A stretch of DNA of 64,000 bases from Sorex araneus. Lineage: Eukaryota > Chordata > Mammalia > Eulipotyphla > Soricidae. Every line of letters starts with the position of its first letter. The first letter of the stretch is position 1. A program made the translations under genes and the position numbers. Under the pieces are notes generated by a model, which saw only the letters and a program-made list of their open reading frames with translations, had not been told where the DNA came from and made no database searches. The DNA lies in the NCBI RefSeq assembly GCF_027595985.1, contig NC_073311.1, positions 28,857,892 through 28,921,891 on the forward strand, written 5' to 3'. This document shows, in pieces, positions 1 to 11,469 of the stretch.

Positions 1-311
1 ATCATGTGCAAGGCAAGTGCCTCTCCTGTTAGACTATCTCTCCAGCTCCTAAATTAAGATATTTTAAGATGTGATATATAATACCTAGAACTTGAACAGT
101 TATCTTGAGGCCATGTGTAACAGACTTAGAGACAAAAAAAAAACTAATACCATTTTATTTGAAAGATATAACCTATTTATTAAAGTATTCTACCAAAATT
201 AAATTTAACAATCAGTAAATTTTTGCTAAATTTTTATACCAGTACTATGTGTTAATCCTAATAAATATAGCTGTTTTTACTATTTCAAAGTTTTGGTTCC
301 AAATAAATAAC

Positions 312-492
312 TGTATCACTTGTATCACTTGTGTCACTTGTCATCCCATTGCTCATTAATTTGCTTGAGCGGGTGCCAGTAATGTCTCCATTTCTCCCGG
401 CCACGTGCTAATGTAGCCTGATGGCGTCTGCTAGCTCCAGGAACATGAAAAGCCTCAAACCATTTGTTCAGGGTCTTGACAAAGAAGTCTGA
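312..492 (-). mobile_element. RTE-type LINE, 3' end stub
   Basis: A strongly 5'-truncated copy of the RTE LINE seen again at 32.2 kb. On the minus strand it encodes the C-terminal residues (…VPGASRRHQATLA…NEQWDDK) and ends with TGA at 334-336, inside a run of three 9-base tail repeats (TCACTTGTA on the plus strand, 312-340). Homology stops near 492, mid-codon. No clear target-site duplication is visible. Confidence 0.85.
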
Positions 493-1148
493 ATGAATAA
501 TAATTTTGATTATCACTTGGATAATAGAAAATGTAGTGTCTTTTTTATGTAGTTGGTCCCATAATAATCACAATACTATAGTTATTTTAGAAACATGCAA
601 AATACTATAAATGTTAGACAATTTTTAGAACTCTGTGATTTTTATGCATGTTAAATGTATATAGCTCTGTAAACACTTAGCCATAGTTCTCAAGATTCAT
701 GGATAAGGTCAGGAAATACAGTATATCTTCAATATAAGTTCTTCTAAATATGAGTAAAAGACTCACCGTGAGACAGTCTTAAATCAAATAGAGATTGCAA
801 GTTTGCATGCACGCAGCCTAGTCTTGAGTTCCCACTTCTTGCTATTTTGGGAGAGGAGCTATCAAGTAAAATACTGGGACCAGAGAGAGAACTCAAAGAA
901 CTGGAATATATGCCTTGAATGCTCAAGGCCTCAAGTTTCATTCTCAGCACTAATCATCCCAACCCTGAGCAATGTCAGTTGTGGTTTGAAGTTCCCTTTG
1001 TACTTCAGAGTATGGCTATGGTGAACTGCACTATTTGGCCCAAACTGCATCAGCTGCAGACTGGAGAACTGAAGCTTCTGGCCTGCTTGATGGAGAGATC
1101 AACAGGAGAGGCATATGAACCATTTGAGGCATAATTGGTTGGTGAAAA

Positions 1149-1391
1149 CACTTGTATCACTGTATCACTGTCATCCCATTGTTCATCCATTTGCTTGATA
1201 GGATGCCAGTAACATTTCCATTCATCCCTGTCGAGTGCTAGGGTAGCCCAATGGTGTTCTGCTCACTCCAGGAACACGAAGAGCCTCAAATCATTAGTTA
1301 AGGGTCTCAACGCAGACGTCTGACCATTTCGTAGGTGGGCAGCCATGCGTTCATTTCATGTCCCATGGAATCCAGTTGGTGTAATAACAGC
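1149..1391 (-). mobile_element. RTE-type LINE, 3' end stub
   Basis: Second 5'-truncated RTE copy in the same orientation. It begins with a short tail (CACTTGTATCACTGTATCAC) and continues into the antisense of the conserved C-terminal coding region, matching 10.6-10.8 kb. Many substitutions break the frame, so it is dead. Confidence 0.82.
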
Positions 1392-1551
1392 CTTCCAAAA
1401 AAAAACTCAAAATATACACAGCTAAAGAGCTCTGGAATCACATCTCAGAATTTATATTTATGTTTTAAAAATGCATTAGTAATAAGTCTAAATGAGTGCT
1501 AGATAAAACTGGAAAATTGATGCTATTAGAAAAGTTCTGCTATTATTTCTT

Positions 1552-1723
1552 TATTTTTTCTTTTTAGGTCATACCCAGCAATGTACAAGAGTTACTCCTG
1601 GCTCTGCACTCAGGAGTTGCTTCTGGTGCTGCTCAGGGGACCATATGGGATGCTGGGAATCGAACCCGGGTCGGCCTCGTGCAAGGCAAACGCCCAACCT
1701 GCTGTGCTATCGCTCCAGCCCCC
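1552..1723 (-). mobile_element. A-tailed tRNA-headed SINE
   Basis: Minus-strand SINE. The head (antisense GCTGTGCTATCGCTCCAGCC at the right end) contains a B-box-like GGTTCGATTCC, followed by the 'ggtcccctgagca…caggagtaa' body and an A-rich tail seen as T-rich sequence at the left. A perfect 16-bp TSD (TCTGCTATTATTTCTT) lies at 1536-1551 and 1724-1739, which fits L1-type insertion. Confidence 0.93.
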
Positions 1724-1739
1724 TCTGCTATTATTTCTT

Positions 1740-3065
1740 ACAATGCATAAACCAAGTATACCACTACAGGTAATATAACACAGGCATAAACTTTGACTCA
1801 ATAGTTAGAAATGGTACTTTCTTTTAGTATGCTCTTATCTAAAAACATTTATTTTTATTCACTGTAACTTCCTTGAACAATTGAAAAAAAATATTCCTCT
1901 CATGAAGTATATAAGAAATGTGAGTTATTTCAACACACTTATTAACTTGAATCAGTAACTCAAAGTAAGTTCATTGTCAAGATTTCAAAGCATTGCAGTT
2001 TATAATAATATATTAAAGATTTGGAATTAGATGAAAAAGCCACACATGAGTAAAAATCAATCATTAAAATACCATTTCTTGAATCGCACAAGTAAGGTTT
2101 GTTAAACAAAGTACAATTTATTAATTATTAATTGATCAACTTACTCTTAGGATAATATTTATCAAAATATCAAATTGTGATAAGTGAGAATTAAAGTTCA
2201 TAAATTCAATTCATATCTAGAATTAAACATTTATTTAATATAATTTCCCAGGTTATTTTGCTATAATAAATAGCCCTTAGCTATTGATCTGTCAATATTA
2301 TATCTGATCATGTAACAAATAATAACCCTCATTTATGTTTTTTATTTTATCTGAAAAAACTTGGCTATTCTTTACAGAAAATGCATATGTTGACATCATG
2401 ATAATATTATCTATGTGTGTCATATAAAACCTTGCTCTTACACTTTAATGTCCATTCTAATAATATGCACTATATTGTAGACTGAATATCTAATCAAATT
2501 AATATCTAATATAGCACTAAAACAGCCGTATTGTGTCACTGATAAGTCTTAGTACCTATTTGTATTTGTTTTACATGCATAAAATATACGAAACACAAAA
2601 AAAATCTCAAAATACATTTATACATTTAATTTTTATGGTTTTTATGACTTTTAAACTGTAATTATGCTGCCACATTAGATCTTGACAGGAAAACATTCGT
2701 AGATATAGCTGTGTTTGCATATCATCTGTAGCAATTTTATCTACAAAAAACATTGTTATTTTAAGAGTGTGACTTGATGATATGATGCCTTAAAAAAGGG
2801 AAATTCGTATGCATTTTGGGACCACACAAGATTGTATTTCTGACCAACAAAAACATATTCACACTGTTGCTTAGCAACACATATGCAAGAAGAAATTTGC
2901 ATCGGCACCTAAAGGATAAGGGTTTAGGATATTAAATTCTTTATCAGCGTTTCAAATTCTTTGAATTTTAACAACAGTATTAGTTTGGTGGACTTGTAAT
3001 TTCATTTTTAGCTACTGGTTTACTTATTAAGTTTCAGATGAATGTATAATAAAATATATATAGCA
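1740..3065. other. AT-rich stretch, nothing recognised
   Basis: AT-rich sequence without a convincing frame, SINE head, LINE motif or long repeat. It may hold very old repeats or unique intergenic DNA. Confidence 0.5.
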
Positions 3066-3205
3066 ACTTAGAGAAGAAAGAGAATAAGGGAGAAGAAGGA
3101 AGGGAGGGAGGGAAGGAGGAAAAAAGGAAGGAGGAGGGGGGAGGGAGGAAGGAGAGAGGGAGATGGAAGGAGGAAGAGGATAGGAGGGAGGAAGGAAGGA
3201 AAACA
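3066..3205. repeat. Polypurine (GGAA/GGGA) low-complexity tract
   Basis: About 140 bases almost purely A and G on the plus strand (GGAAGGGAGGGAGGGAAGG and variants). Pro/Ser/Leu-rich open frames on the minus strand are by-products of this composition. Confidence 0.9.
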
Positions 3206-3342
3206 AAAGAAAGAAGACCAAAAGTGAAGACAAAGTTTCTAATATTTTTTGTGCAAACAGCCATTTTATTACACCTTAAAAAGAAAAATCCTTATAAATA
3301 CTTGGAAGATACTTTTCTGGATCTACGATGTGTTAAGTACTA

Positions 3343-3412
3343 CTGCACTGTAGCACTATCGTCCCATTGTTCATTGATTTGCTCGAGCAGGCACCAGTAA
3401 TGTCTCCATTGT
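3343..3412 (-). mobile_element. RTE-tailed SINE, 3' end only
   Basis: Only the tail part is present: antisense of the ACAGTGCT repeat and of the 'ggagac…ttactggtgcc' segment. The tRNA head and body are missing, so this is a 5'-truncated copy or remnant. Confidence 0.8.
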
Positions 3413-3629
3413 ACTAGCCTTATGAAGTACTTCTTTATTCTAAGGAACAAAACAGATGCCAGCAGTCTCAAATATAAGATTATTAGCTGCATTCTCACAC
3501 CCTGTGAAGAATTCTTCTCATTGTTTATTTCAACTTTCTTCCTATAAAACCCAGAAGTAATGCTGTTAGATAAACAGCAAACCATTTCATTTTTTAATTT
3601 TCTTTAGGGATTAAAAAATTGCAGAGACT

Positions 3630-3810
3630 GGGGCTGGAATGATAGCATAGCAAGTACGGTAGGGCATTTGCCTTACACACAGTCCACCTGGGTTCGATTT
3701 CCAGCATCCCATACGGTCCCCTGTGCACCTCCAGGAGTTAATTCTTGAGTGCATGAGCCAGGAGTAACCCCTGTGCATCACCGGGTGTGACACAGAACCC
3801 CCCCCCCAAA
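3630..3810 (+). mobile_element. A-tailed tRNA-headed SINE
   Basis: Complete plus-strand copy starting GGGGCTGGAATGATAGC, with B-box GGTTCGATTTC, and ending in C-rich then A-rich sequence. A 17-bp TSD (AAAAAATTGCAGAGACT) lies at 3613-3629 and 3811-3827. Confidence 0.94.
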
Positions 3811-3866
3811 AAAAAATTGCAGAGACTAACCAACTACAACAAATGTTATTAAGAAATATAAAACTT

Positions 3867-4043
3867 GGAGCTGGAGTGATAGTACAACAGGTAATGCGTT
3901 TTTCTTGCACATGGTTAACTGAGGTTCTATCACAGCATCTCACATGGTCTCCTAACACCACCAGGAGTAGTTCCAAAATGCAGATCCAGGAGTAACCCTT
4001 GAGACTTGATGGATATGACTCAAAAAACAAAAAAACAAAAAAG
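3867..4043 (+). mobile_element. A-tailed SINE, older copy
   Basis: Starts GGAGCTGGAGTGATAG and ends in an interrupted A-rich tail (4021-4043). It is more diverged than the copy just upstream (B-box GGTTCTATCAC), so it is probably older. Confidence 0.88.
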
Positions 4044-4960
4044 AATATAATAAAATTAAAATAATGTATTTGTTAATGCTAATGAAGTTTACAGAAAAGA
4101 TTGTCCGTATTCCACTTGCTTTTGTCACCACTATTGTTATTACTAGCACCGTAGTTATATCAATTATCTTGGTTATTCTCTAGCTTAGAAATAAGTTCAT
4201 TGTTCCCCTGTTGCATATGTGTTATAAGCAAGTACATCTTACTTAATTATATATACATAATTTTTCTTCAAAAGCAAATCATCTTCTTATACTCACTGTG
4301 CTTTTTTCAATTCATTCCTTGCCTGACAAAAAGCTGATTCCAAATTGGCTTTGCATTCTACTCTTTGCTCTCTAAAGAATAGATAGTGCTTAGATTTCTC
4401 TTTATGCATCAATGACCATGTACCTGCATTAAAAAGTCAGAATATCTAGCAGGACATAACACTTGAATAAAAGGCAGCCTCTACTCCCTGAGCAGCATAG
4501 TCTCTTAGTCACTTCTCTCCTGTTAAAAGATTCATCCCTTGAAACCCAGTTTTGTTTACTCATTCCTGCAAGACTTGTAATTGCTCTCTTGTTTTCTAGT
4601 CTCATATCTTTCTGCTTATACAGTGTAGAGAGTATCTTTACACTTTTCTCCCCCAAAGACTCAAAGTGGCAAATATCCTAAGAGAAAATACTAACAATGT
4701 AAGATCACATCTCTGTAACTTTGTTCTTTTTATAGTCTAGGTGTCTTCACTCCTTGTGGATTCATACATTTTGAACAATTAAGATGAAGGAAAGGAGAAT
4801 TAAGGATTTGACAAATCCAAAAGAATATATATGAAAACATCAATGGAAATATTTTATAAATGTGATTATGTTACTTATACAGTCATTTAAAATATTTAAG
4901 CTGATTTAAATTTTGCATTTATGTCACAATGTGTAGTTAAGACTAAAATCTTATCAGTTT

Positions 4961-5050
4961 GTGCCTGAGGAGATAGTATAGAGGATTTGACAAACTGAGT
5001 ACAGAGCCAGGAGTAAGCCCTGAGCGCTGTTAGTGAAGCAAAAACACACA
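4961..5050 (+). mobile_element. A-tailed SINE, internally deleted
   Basis: A short head-like start (CTGAGGAGATAGTATAG) runs directly into the 3' SINE body (CAGAGCCAGGAGTAAGCC) and an A-rich end. About 80 bases of the middle are missing. Confidence 0.7.
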
Positions 5051-5216
5051 AGCAAAGTACATAAAATACTATCATTTACAAAAAACCTGCCTATTTATTC
5101 TTCATGTATAATAAAATGCAGTAATATTTTCATTAAAAATTATTCTTTACTACTATAATTTGAAAAACTGAAATAGAAGGATTATTACTTTAGTGTGGAA
5201 TTTATGCATCAACTTT

Positions 5217-5943
5217 TTTCTATTCCTTTACTTTTTTTATAATTTATTTATTTTTAATTAGTGAATCACCGTGAGGGTACAGTTACAGATTTATACATTT
5301 TTGTGCTCAAGTCTCTCCCATACAAAGTTTGAGAACCCATCCCTTCAGCAGTGCCCATTCTCTACCACCAGTAAACCCAGCATCCCTCCCACCCTCCCCA
5401 ATCCCATCTCCCCCCACCCCACACTGCCACTATGGCAGGGTATTCCCTTTTGTTCTCTCTCTCTAATTAGGGTTGTGGTTTGCAATAAAGGTGTTGAGTG
5501 GTCATTGTGTTCAGTCTTTAGTCTACATTCTGCACGCATCACCCTTCCCCCGCATGACCTCTGACCACATTTTACTTGGTGTTCCCTTCTCTGAGTTGCC
5601 CAGAATGAGAGACCAGCCTCCAAGCCATGGAGTCAACCTCCTGGTACTTATTTCTACTATTCTTGGGTGTTAGTCTCCTAGCCTATTATTCTATATTCCA
5701 AAGATGAGTGCAATCTTTCTATGTCTGTCTCTCTTTCTCACTCATTTCACTTAGCATGATACTTTCCATGCTGATCCACTTATATGAAAACTTCATGACC
5801 TCATTTTTTCTAACAGCTGCATAGAATTCCATTGTATAGATGTACCAAAGTTTCTTCAACCAGTCATCTGTTCTAGGGCACTTGGTTTTTTTCCAGATTC
5901 TGGCTATTGTAAACAGTGATGCAATGAACATATAAGTGCAGAT
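5217..5943 (-). mobile_element. LINE-1, 5'-truncated (ORF2 C-terminus and 3' UTR)
   Basis: Minus-strand L1. The protein read from 5952 down (IARIWKKTKCPRTDDWLKKL…IYTMEFYAAVRKNE) is the L1 ORF2 C-terminus. Then comes a 3' UTR with a G-rich stretch (C-rich on plus, 5385-5430) and a short A-rich end near 5225-5245. A perfect 13-bp TSD (ATGCATCAACTTT) lies at 5204-5216 and 5944-5956. Confidence 0.95.
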
Positions 5944-5956
5944 ATGCATCAACTTT

Positions 5957-6799
5957 ATTAGTAAAACTTAAAAATCCTTGGTGTAAGAATCAGGCTTACA
6001 TTACAACCACCTACTATTCATTTTAAGTATTTTCTTAGGAATTTTTTTTTTATATATAGTGCATAGACTATCATTAAATTGTCATTTACTAGTAAATGTA
6101 TTTCTGAGATATAGTATTATTATTTTATGTATTAAAGTAATGCTATAATACAGTAATATTAAATATTATGATTCCTTCATTATCTTAGAAGAGCAAGATA
6201 CATGTACATCAAAATATTATGCTGAATCAACATATAAATGTATATATTTTAAATACCCTTAAAATATTTTCAGAAGCATGTTGTCTTTATAATTATGATG
6301 ATGTGGATGACAGAAAAATAACATTAAAGACAGTAGTTTTGAAGATTGGTTTATCAAATGAGTTATTAGATACAAAAGTTGTTTTCCTCTCTAAGGACAA
6401 AATATCAACATGAGAGTGGCTTCATTTTCTTCCCTTTAGTTGATAACAAAACAAAAATATATTTAGCTGAAAAGAAGTAGAGCTGCATATTTTGAAACAT
6501 ATAATTTTCTTCAGTGAGACAAAAATGAAAAAGCTATAATTAGCTGTAAATTTTTAATCAAACCAACATTACAAATTGATTCAATAATTAAAAAAATACT
6601 GAAATAAAACTAGTGTATTCGCCACCTAAGCGTAGTTCAACTTGCCCATTTATAATCTTTAAATGTCTGGTTAATTATGGGTCTTGCACACAATAGGTGT
6701 TTAATGTTTATTTAGATGATGGAGGTTTCTCTGTGTAGAATAACATTGGGTTTGTCCTTTTAGCCTTGCCTCAGGGAACTTAGTTTACCTTAAAGCAAT
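5957..6799. other. AT-rich stretch, nothing recognised
   Basis: No coding potential and no repeat family recognised by eye. Confidence 0.45.
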
Positions 6800-7800
6800 G
6801 TCCTTTTTGTATGGACACAGGAAGACAGTTAATATTATGCTTTATAACTTGGGAACTGATTGACTCCAATAATATTTACTACTGGGCATCTGCTTTTTCG
6901 GCTCTGTTGCCCTTAGTTCTTAGCATCCCCAAAGCAGGGTTCCTTCGAGGGATGGAATGGACCCAGGGCAAACTGTGAGCTACCCTAGCATCAAAATGGG
7001 CCAGGTCAAAGTGCCACAATACTCAACTATAAGTTGAGAACATGGTCATAGACAAATGCTGTCATGATCTAAATGTAACAACTAGACTAGGACCCTGCTG
7101 GGTTTGGAAGACTAACCTGGCCTGAGGACTATGGTCTGGACTATATAGTGAATGTCCTCCGGAAGAACCAAACTTTAAGTCTGATATATCTCTTATTGTG
7201 CTCATACAGAATGACATTGCTAGAAATATTAGAAGTAAATTTACTACAACTATTTAAATGGATTACTAGCTGAGGAAGGAAGAAAGCGACACACCCTTGT
7301 TTGGATCCCACTCTTGAGCAGATCTCCTAGTAATCTGGAGTAATCTCCTTAGATGAGATTTTGTTAATCTCGTGGAGAAACAGTTTTACCCCTCTTTGTT
7401 GATTTGTTAATGTTCAACCCACCTTTGTGTCACGACCCTATGTAATTGCTATATGAACTAAGACTGTAAGGGGAGAAAAGGGGAGAGGTAAGACAGAAGC
7501 AAGGAAAGGGGAAGAAGGAGAGGCAAGACAGAAACTGGAGAGGTAAGAGAGAAGCAAGGAGAAGAGACAGAAATGGAAAGAAGACACAAAGGCAAGACAG
7601 AAGACACAGAAGCAGAGAGAGAAGACACAGAAGCAGAGACAGAGAGAGAGGTCAGAAGAGAACAGAGGAGAGACTATAGAAACAGAGACAGAGATAGAGA
7701 GACCGATAGAAGAGAGCATAGTGGAACACACAGAAACAGAGCACAAGGGTGAGTCATTCCGATCCAGTCCATACACAGTGACTCAAGAGCACCGAACGAG
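6800..7800 (+). mobile_element. LTR-like interspersed repeat, copy 1
   Basis: Similar over most of its length to 30.61-31.54 kb, in the same orientation. Shared blocks include TCCTTTTTGTATGGACACA near the start, CCCCAAAGCAGGGT, GACAAATGCTGTCATGATC and a terminal GATCCAGTCCA…GCACCGAACG block (7760-7798). The layout suggests an LTR, but ends, family and TSD could not be fixed. This copy has an expanded purine-rich section. Confidence 0.6.
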
Positions 7801-7880
7801 AGAGGGGGGGAGAGAGAGAGAAAGAGAGAGAGAGGGAGAGGGAGAGGGAGAGGGAGAGGGAGAGTGGGAGGGTGAGGGTG
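7470..7880. repeat. Long polypurine (GA)-rich tract
   Basis: About 400 bases strongly biased to A/G on the plus strand, ending in tandem GAGAGG/GGGAGA hexamers (7800-7865). It lies at the 3' side of the LTR-like repeat and partly interrupts its end. The Ser/Leu-rich frame on the minus strand and the Arg/Glu/Gly-rich frame on the plus strand are compositional. Confidence 0.9.
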
Positions 7881-7900
7881 AGAGGACAGGGAGAGGTATT

Positions 7901-8859
7901 CTTTTGTTATTTTTAGCTCAACCCTTAAAAAGAGTATAATACAGTTGGAGCAAAACTGTTTGACATAAATTGAATTGTGACTAATAAAATAATATTATGA
8001 TTAATGTGATGATAATATTGACATAATTCATAAATATAAATGTATTCAGTAGTAATTTGGTGTTAAGACATTTTGTATATAACAAAGTACCTTTGTACCT
8101 CATACTCAATCTTTTCTAACTTATGAAGTACTTATTATTGATCTAGAGTAGCCAAGCATTACATCTTTCCAAATGTTTTTAAAAATTGTACTTTCAAATT
8201 AATTGAAAGAATGATACATTAAGCTATATGTAACCTTCATTTAGATTCAGCACTGTTTAATTAATTCCACCAAGGAAACTCCCTAATGCTACCATAAGAC
8301 TAATATAAGTAAAAAGTCAATGTTGTTTTCTGTTTTAAAGAACATCTAGAGACAAGTGGCGAATTTCTTAGACATTTAAACCAGAAAAGAAAGAGTATAA
8401 AGGAAATTTTACAAGAAAAGGGGAAAATTGGAAGTAAGATATTCCTTTGAAAGATTTATTGCATTAGACAGAGAGGAGAACTTGAAGATAAATTAACTTA
8501 AACTTTCCAAGTGGAAATAAGATGTAAAAGAGAAAGAGAAAATAGGAACAAAGGAGAAAAACGAGACAGAACTTGAACTTTCAGTAAAGAATGAGTAGCA
8601 TGTACTAGGTTCTCATTACTTTTATAAAGATTTAAATAACAGTGTTTAATACTGTGACAAAACTTATCAGAAACTAGAAAAAAATTGGCATGGGGCAACT
8701 ATTTTTGAGAAACAAAGATCAATCCAATAGAAACTTCAATATACTGCCTACTTTCAGGTTAATTATTGCCAAAAGTGGCCTTGAGACACCAGCTACCATT
8801 AGAGAAATCCCTACTAAGATAAAATTAAAAATATGGCCAAAGTACCTTTCATGCATCTG
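7901..8859. other. AT-rich stretch, nothing recognised
   Basis: No recognisable repeat or coding frame. Confidence 0.45.
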
Positions 8860-8985
8860 AGAGAGGTTGGCTTTCTGGCATAACATATGAATACCTGAGT
8901 CTGCCAGGGATGACCCATGAGTTCAGAGACAAGAGTAAGTCCTTAGTACACCTGAATGTGACCCCAAAGAAACAAACCAAAAATT
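8860..8985 (+). mobile_element. A-tailed SINE, degraded 3' part
   Basis: Sequence around 8905-8980 (CCAGGGATGACCCATGAG, then AAGAGTAAGTCC, then GTGACCCCAAAGAAAC) matches the 3' half of the A-tailed SINE. The head cannot be recognised. Confidence 0.55.
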
Positions 8986-9007
8986 ACAAAGAGAATAAAA
9001 GGAAAAA

Positions 9008-9420
9008 TAGTGGGTGGAGCTAACACAGTGCATAAGTTTTAGCCTTGATCCCCACCACCACACTATGTTCTCCTGAACAACTCAAGCAGTGATTCCTGAG
9101 CACTGTCACTGTTACTGTCATCCCATTGCTCATCAATTTGTTCAATTGGGCACCAGTAACATCTCCATTGTTAGACTTGTTGTTACTGTTTTTGGCATAT
9201 CAAATACACCACAGATAGTTTGCCAGGCTCTGCCATGTGGGCGAGACACTCTTGGTAGCTTGCCAGGCTCTCTGAGAGGGGCGGAAGAATCGAACCTGGG
9301 TTGGCTGAGTGTAAGGCAAATGTTCTATCGGCTGTGCTATCGCTCCTGAGCACAGATATAATCCCTGATAAGAGCCAGTTGTAATTCCCCAAAATGTTTA
9401 AAATGATATAAAATCAATAA
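9008..9420 (+). mobile_element. A-tailed SINE split by a younger SINE
   Basis: The 5' half is 9008-9103 (GGTGGAGCTAACACAGTGC … GTGATTCCTGAGCAC). The 3' half resumes at 9345 (CCTGAGCACAGATATAATC…AGAGCCAGTTG). It is split by the RTE-tailed SINE at 9104-9344 and is well diverged. Confidence 0.75.
9104..9344 (-). mobile_element. RTE-tailed SINE
   Basis: Full-length minus-strand copy. The tail CACTGTCACTGTTACTGTC is at the left, then the antisense tail segment (GGGCACCAGTAAC), body (TTTTTGGCATATC; CTTGCCAGGCTCT) and tRNA head (ATCGAACCTGGG; GCTGTGCTATCGCTC). Flanked by the 9-bp TSD CCTGAGCAC (9095-9103 and 9345-9353). Confidence 0.92.
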
Positions 9421-9507
9421 TCAATGTAACTATATACCATTCCTTGACATCAATAAAATTTATCAAGACCTCATTAAATTTTTAAAAGAAATTTTGATGT
9501 AAGAAAT

Positions 9508-10180
9508 TATGTATTTTTTTTTTATTTGGGGGGTTTTGAGGGTCCCACTTGATCAGATTCCTATTTCTACCTCTGTGCTCAAGAGTGAATCCTGGCTGTT
9601 CATGAAGAGTTTTCCCCCTATGTGCCCGAACATGTTGCGCACAGGGTCCGGGCAGACATAGGGAGAAGGGTGAAGGGCCCGCAGAGAAACACACTCCAGG
9701 AGCAGCTGATAGCTGTTAACTTAATTGCCAAATACACACATATTTTATAGAGGATCTTGGCTTACAGAAAGGTCCAATCAAAGAGAGCTTAGCATCATTG
9801 GCCTATCATCTTCCCAACTCTGCTTTGCCCCTGTCCAATCCCAATATAGGCTAGTTGCTGCAATTAGGATGACTTGCTAAGCATACATGACAGTTTCTGT
9901 GGCTTGGGCTCATGTGACTAGGAGGTTGAGTGAAGCTCAAGGCTGATCACCCGGTGCTGACACCCTGTTCTTGCCAACTTTGCCCAGATACTTTCTCTTG
10001 CGAGGCTTTGCTTCTCGGCCGCTTTGCAAGGTTGGGTCTTGCATGCTCCAGCACCCATCACCCTGCTCCACACCTGTTGGTCCCCCAGGAGATCACATGT
10101 GTTGCCAGGGACTCAAACCAAGATCAGCCATACATAAGACAAGCACCTTACATTGTGAACTGTCTCTCTGGTCTGAAGAG
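9508..10180 (-). mobile_element. Old SINE split by an unclassified ~465-bp insert
   Basis: The minus-strand SINE head is at about 10078-10180 (head antisense TGTCTCTCTGGTC) and its A-rich 3' part at 9508-9612. Between them, 9613-10077 is more GC-rich and not SINE. It has CCAAT-like blocks (9775, 9835) and no LINE motif, and might be an LTR. Near-matching C-rich sequence on both sides (TTTTCCCCC at ~9611 and TTGGTCCCCC at ~10078) could be a TSD, but this is weak. Confidence 0.5.
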
Positions 10181-10598
10181 AAGAAATTATTGAATATGTA
10201 ATGTATAGTACCTACATATATAAAAACGTACATAAAGTTAAAATTAATTTTTGGTACCAGAAGAACTACCAAAAGAGAGTGTTCTGCTTTCATTGACACA
10301 TGCTGTAGAGCAGTAGATCTCTGTATGATAGTGGCTCTCTTTATAGCAGTGCACACTTCATCTACCTATCCTGTCTTGTATATAACTAGTATCTGTCTCC
10401 CTGCTTTTGCACACATGTTGGAATTCTGTAATATTTTCCATAGCAATAAATGTATAACTGTGAATTGTTGGTATAATCATTTTATTTTTTTCTGCATCCT
10501 CAATATATTGGCACTAAAGTAGATAAGCCATGGCATTACGCCTAAGGGAATAAATACATTTAAAAAAGAGTGTATTGTACAAGTAAAAGTCAAATAAA

Positions 10599-11450
10599 TC
10601 ACTTGTATCACTTGTAGTCCTGTTGATCTTCAATTTGCTGAGTGGGTGACAGTAACGTTTCCATTTGTCCCTGTGGCATGCTAGTGCAGCCCAATGATAT
10701 CTGCTTGCTCCAGGAACAGGAAGAGCCTCAAATTGTTCATTCCGGGATTTGATGAAGAAATCTGACCATCTAGTTGATGGGTGGCCATGAGGTCTTCTGA
10801 CATCCTGTGGAATCCAGTCGGTAACAGCTCTAGTCCAGCGGTCCTCTCGAATCTCATTACATGACTGGCCCATCTGATTTTTGATGCGTTGGCAAAGGAG
10901 ACAGTATCCCTGATTTTTGACCATCGGCAGAGGTCAGAACTCCGGATTCCTTCTCACAATTGAGTGAGATATCATATTTCCAGTATAGCTCTTTCGATTC
11001 CTCTTTGGGATACCCCAATAGCGTTCTCGAAAAGATGTGCCCGGAGTCGGAGGTTCTTTGTTCTCTTAACCACCTCTTCAATGCTCTTGAATGCATTCCA
11101 CACTGCTCTCTTCCTCCTGCTCAGTTCTGGCACCAAGTCATTCCTCATGTTGATTTCTCGACCCAGGTACACATAGCTGCTGCTTTCGGAGATGTTCGTT
11201 CCATTGAGAGCAAATGGAGCTTCAGGGACCAGTTCGTTTTTCATGAACATCGTCTTGTTGAGATTCTGCACAAGATTCTGTGATCTGAGCTTTCCACACT
11301 CGTAGTCAAAGTCGGCCAGCATTTGTGCTGCTTGGCTAATGTTTGTTGTTATGAGAACAATGTCATCAGCGAAGCGGAGGTGGTGTAATTCCCAACCATC
11401 TATCTTCACTCCCATTCTATCCCATTCCAGTTGTCCCATGATGTTCACGC
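10599..11450 (-). pseudogene. RTE-type LINE, reverse-transcriptase 3' half (inverted copy)
   Basis: Antisense RTE reverse transcriptase. From 11450 downward the frame reads GQLEWDRMGVKIDGW, then the active-site motif FADD (LHHLRFADDIVLI), NKTMFMKNELVPEAPFALNG, YVYLGREINMRNDL and RRKRAVWNAFKSIEEVVKR. An internal deletion then joins LRAHLF to NAIGVSQRGIERA, and the frame breaks. The C-terminal part (DWIPQDVRRPHGHP…WSDFF) continues in another frame to the tail repeats at 10599-10617. RTE elements encode an endonuclease and reverse transcriptase for target-primed integration. This copy is dead. It meets a plus-strand RTE 5' part at about 11.45 kb. Confidence 0.9.
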
Positions 11451-11469
11451 ACGAGTGCAGCCCCGCAAA

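Noticed and set aside
3027-3264. Two Ser/Pro/Leu-rich minus-strand frames
   Set aside because: They come from the GGAA/GGGA low-complexity tract at 3066-3205.
5257-5300. L1 3' UTR blocks as a shared exon or UTR of a host gene
   Set aside because: The same block order recurs at 44.1, 47.9, 50.1 and 62.4 kb, next to L1 ORF2 codons in several cases, so it is repeat-derived.
7438-7939. Open frames of 112 codons (minus) and 72 codons (plus)
   Set aside because: They are translations of a polypurine tract (Ser/Leu/Cys-rich or Arg/Glu/Gly-rich), not genes.
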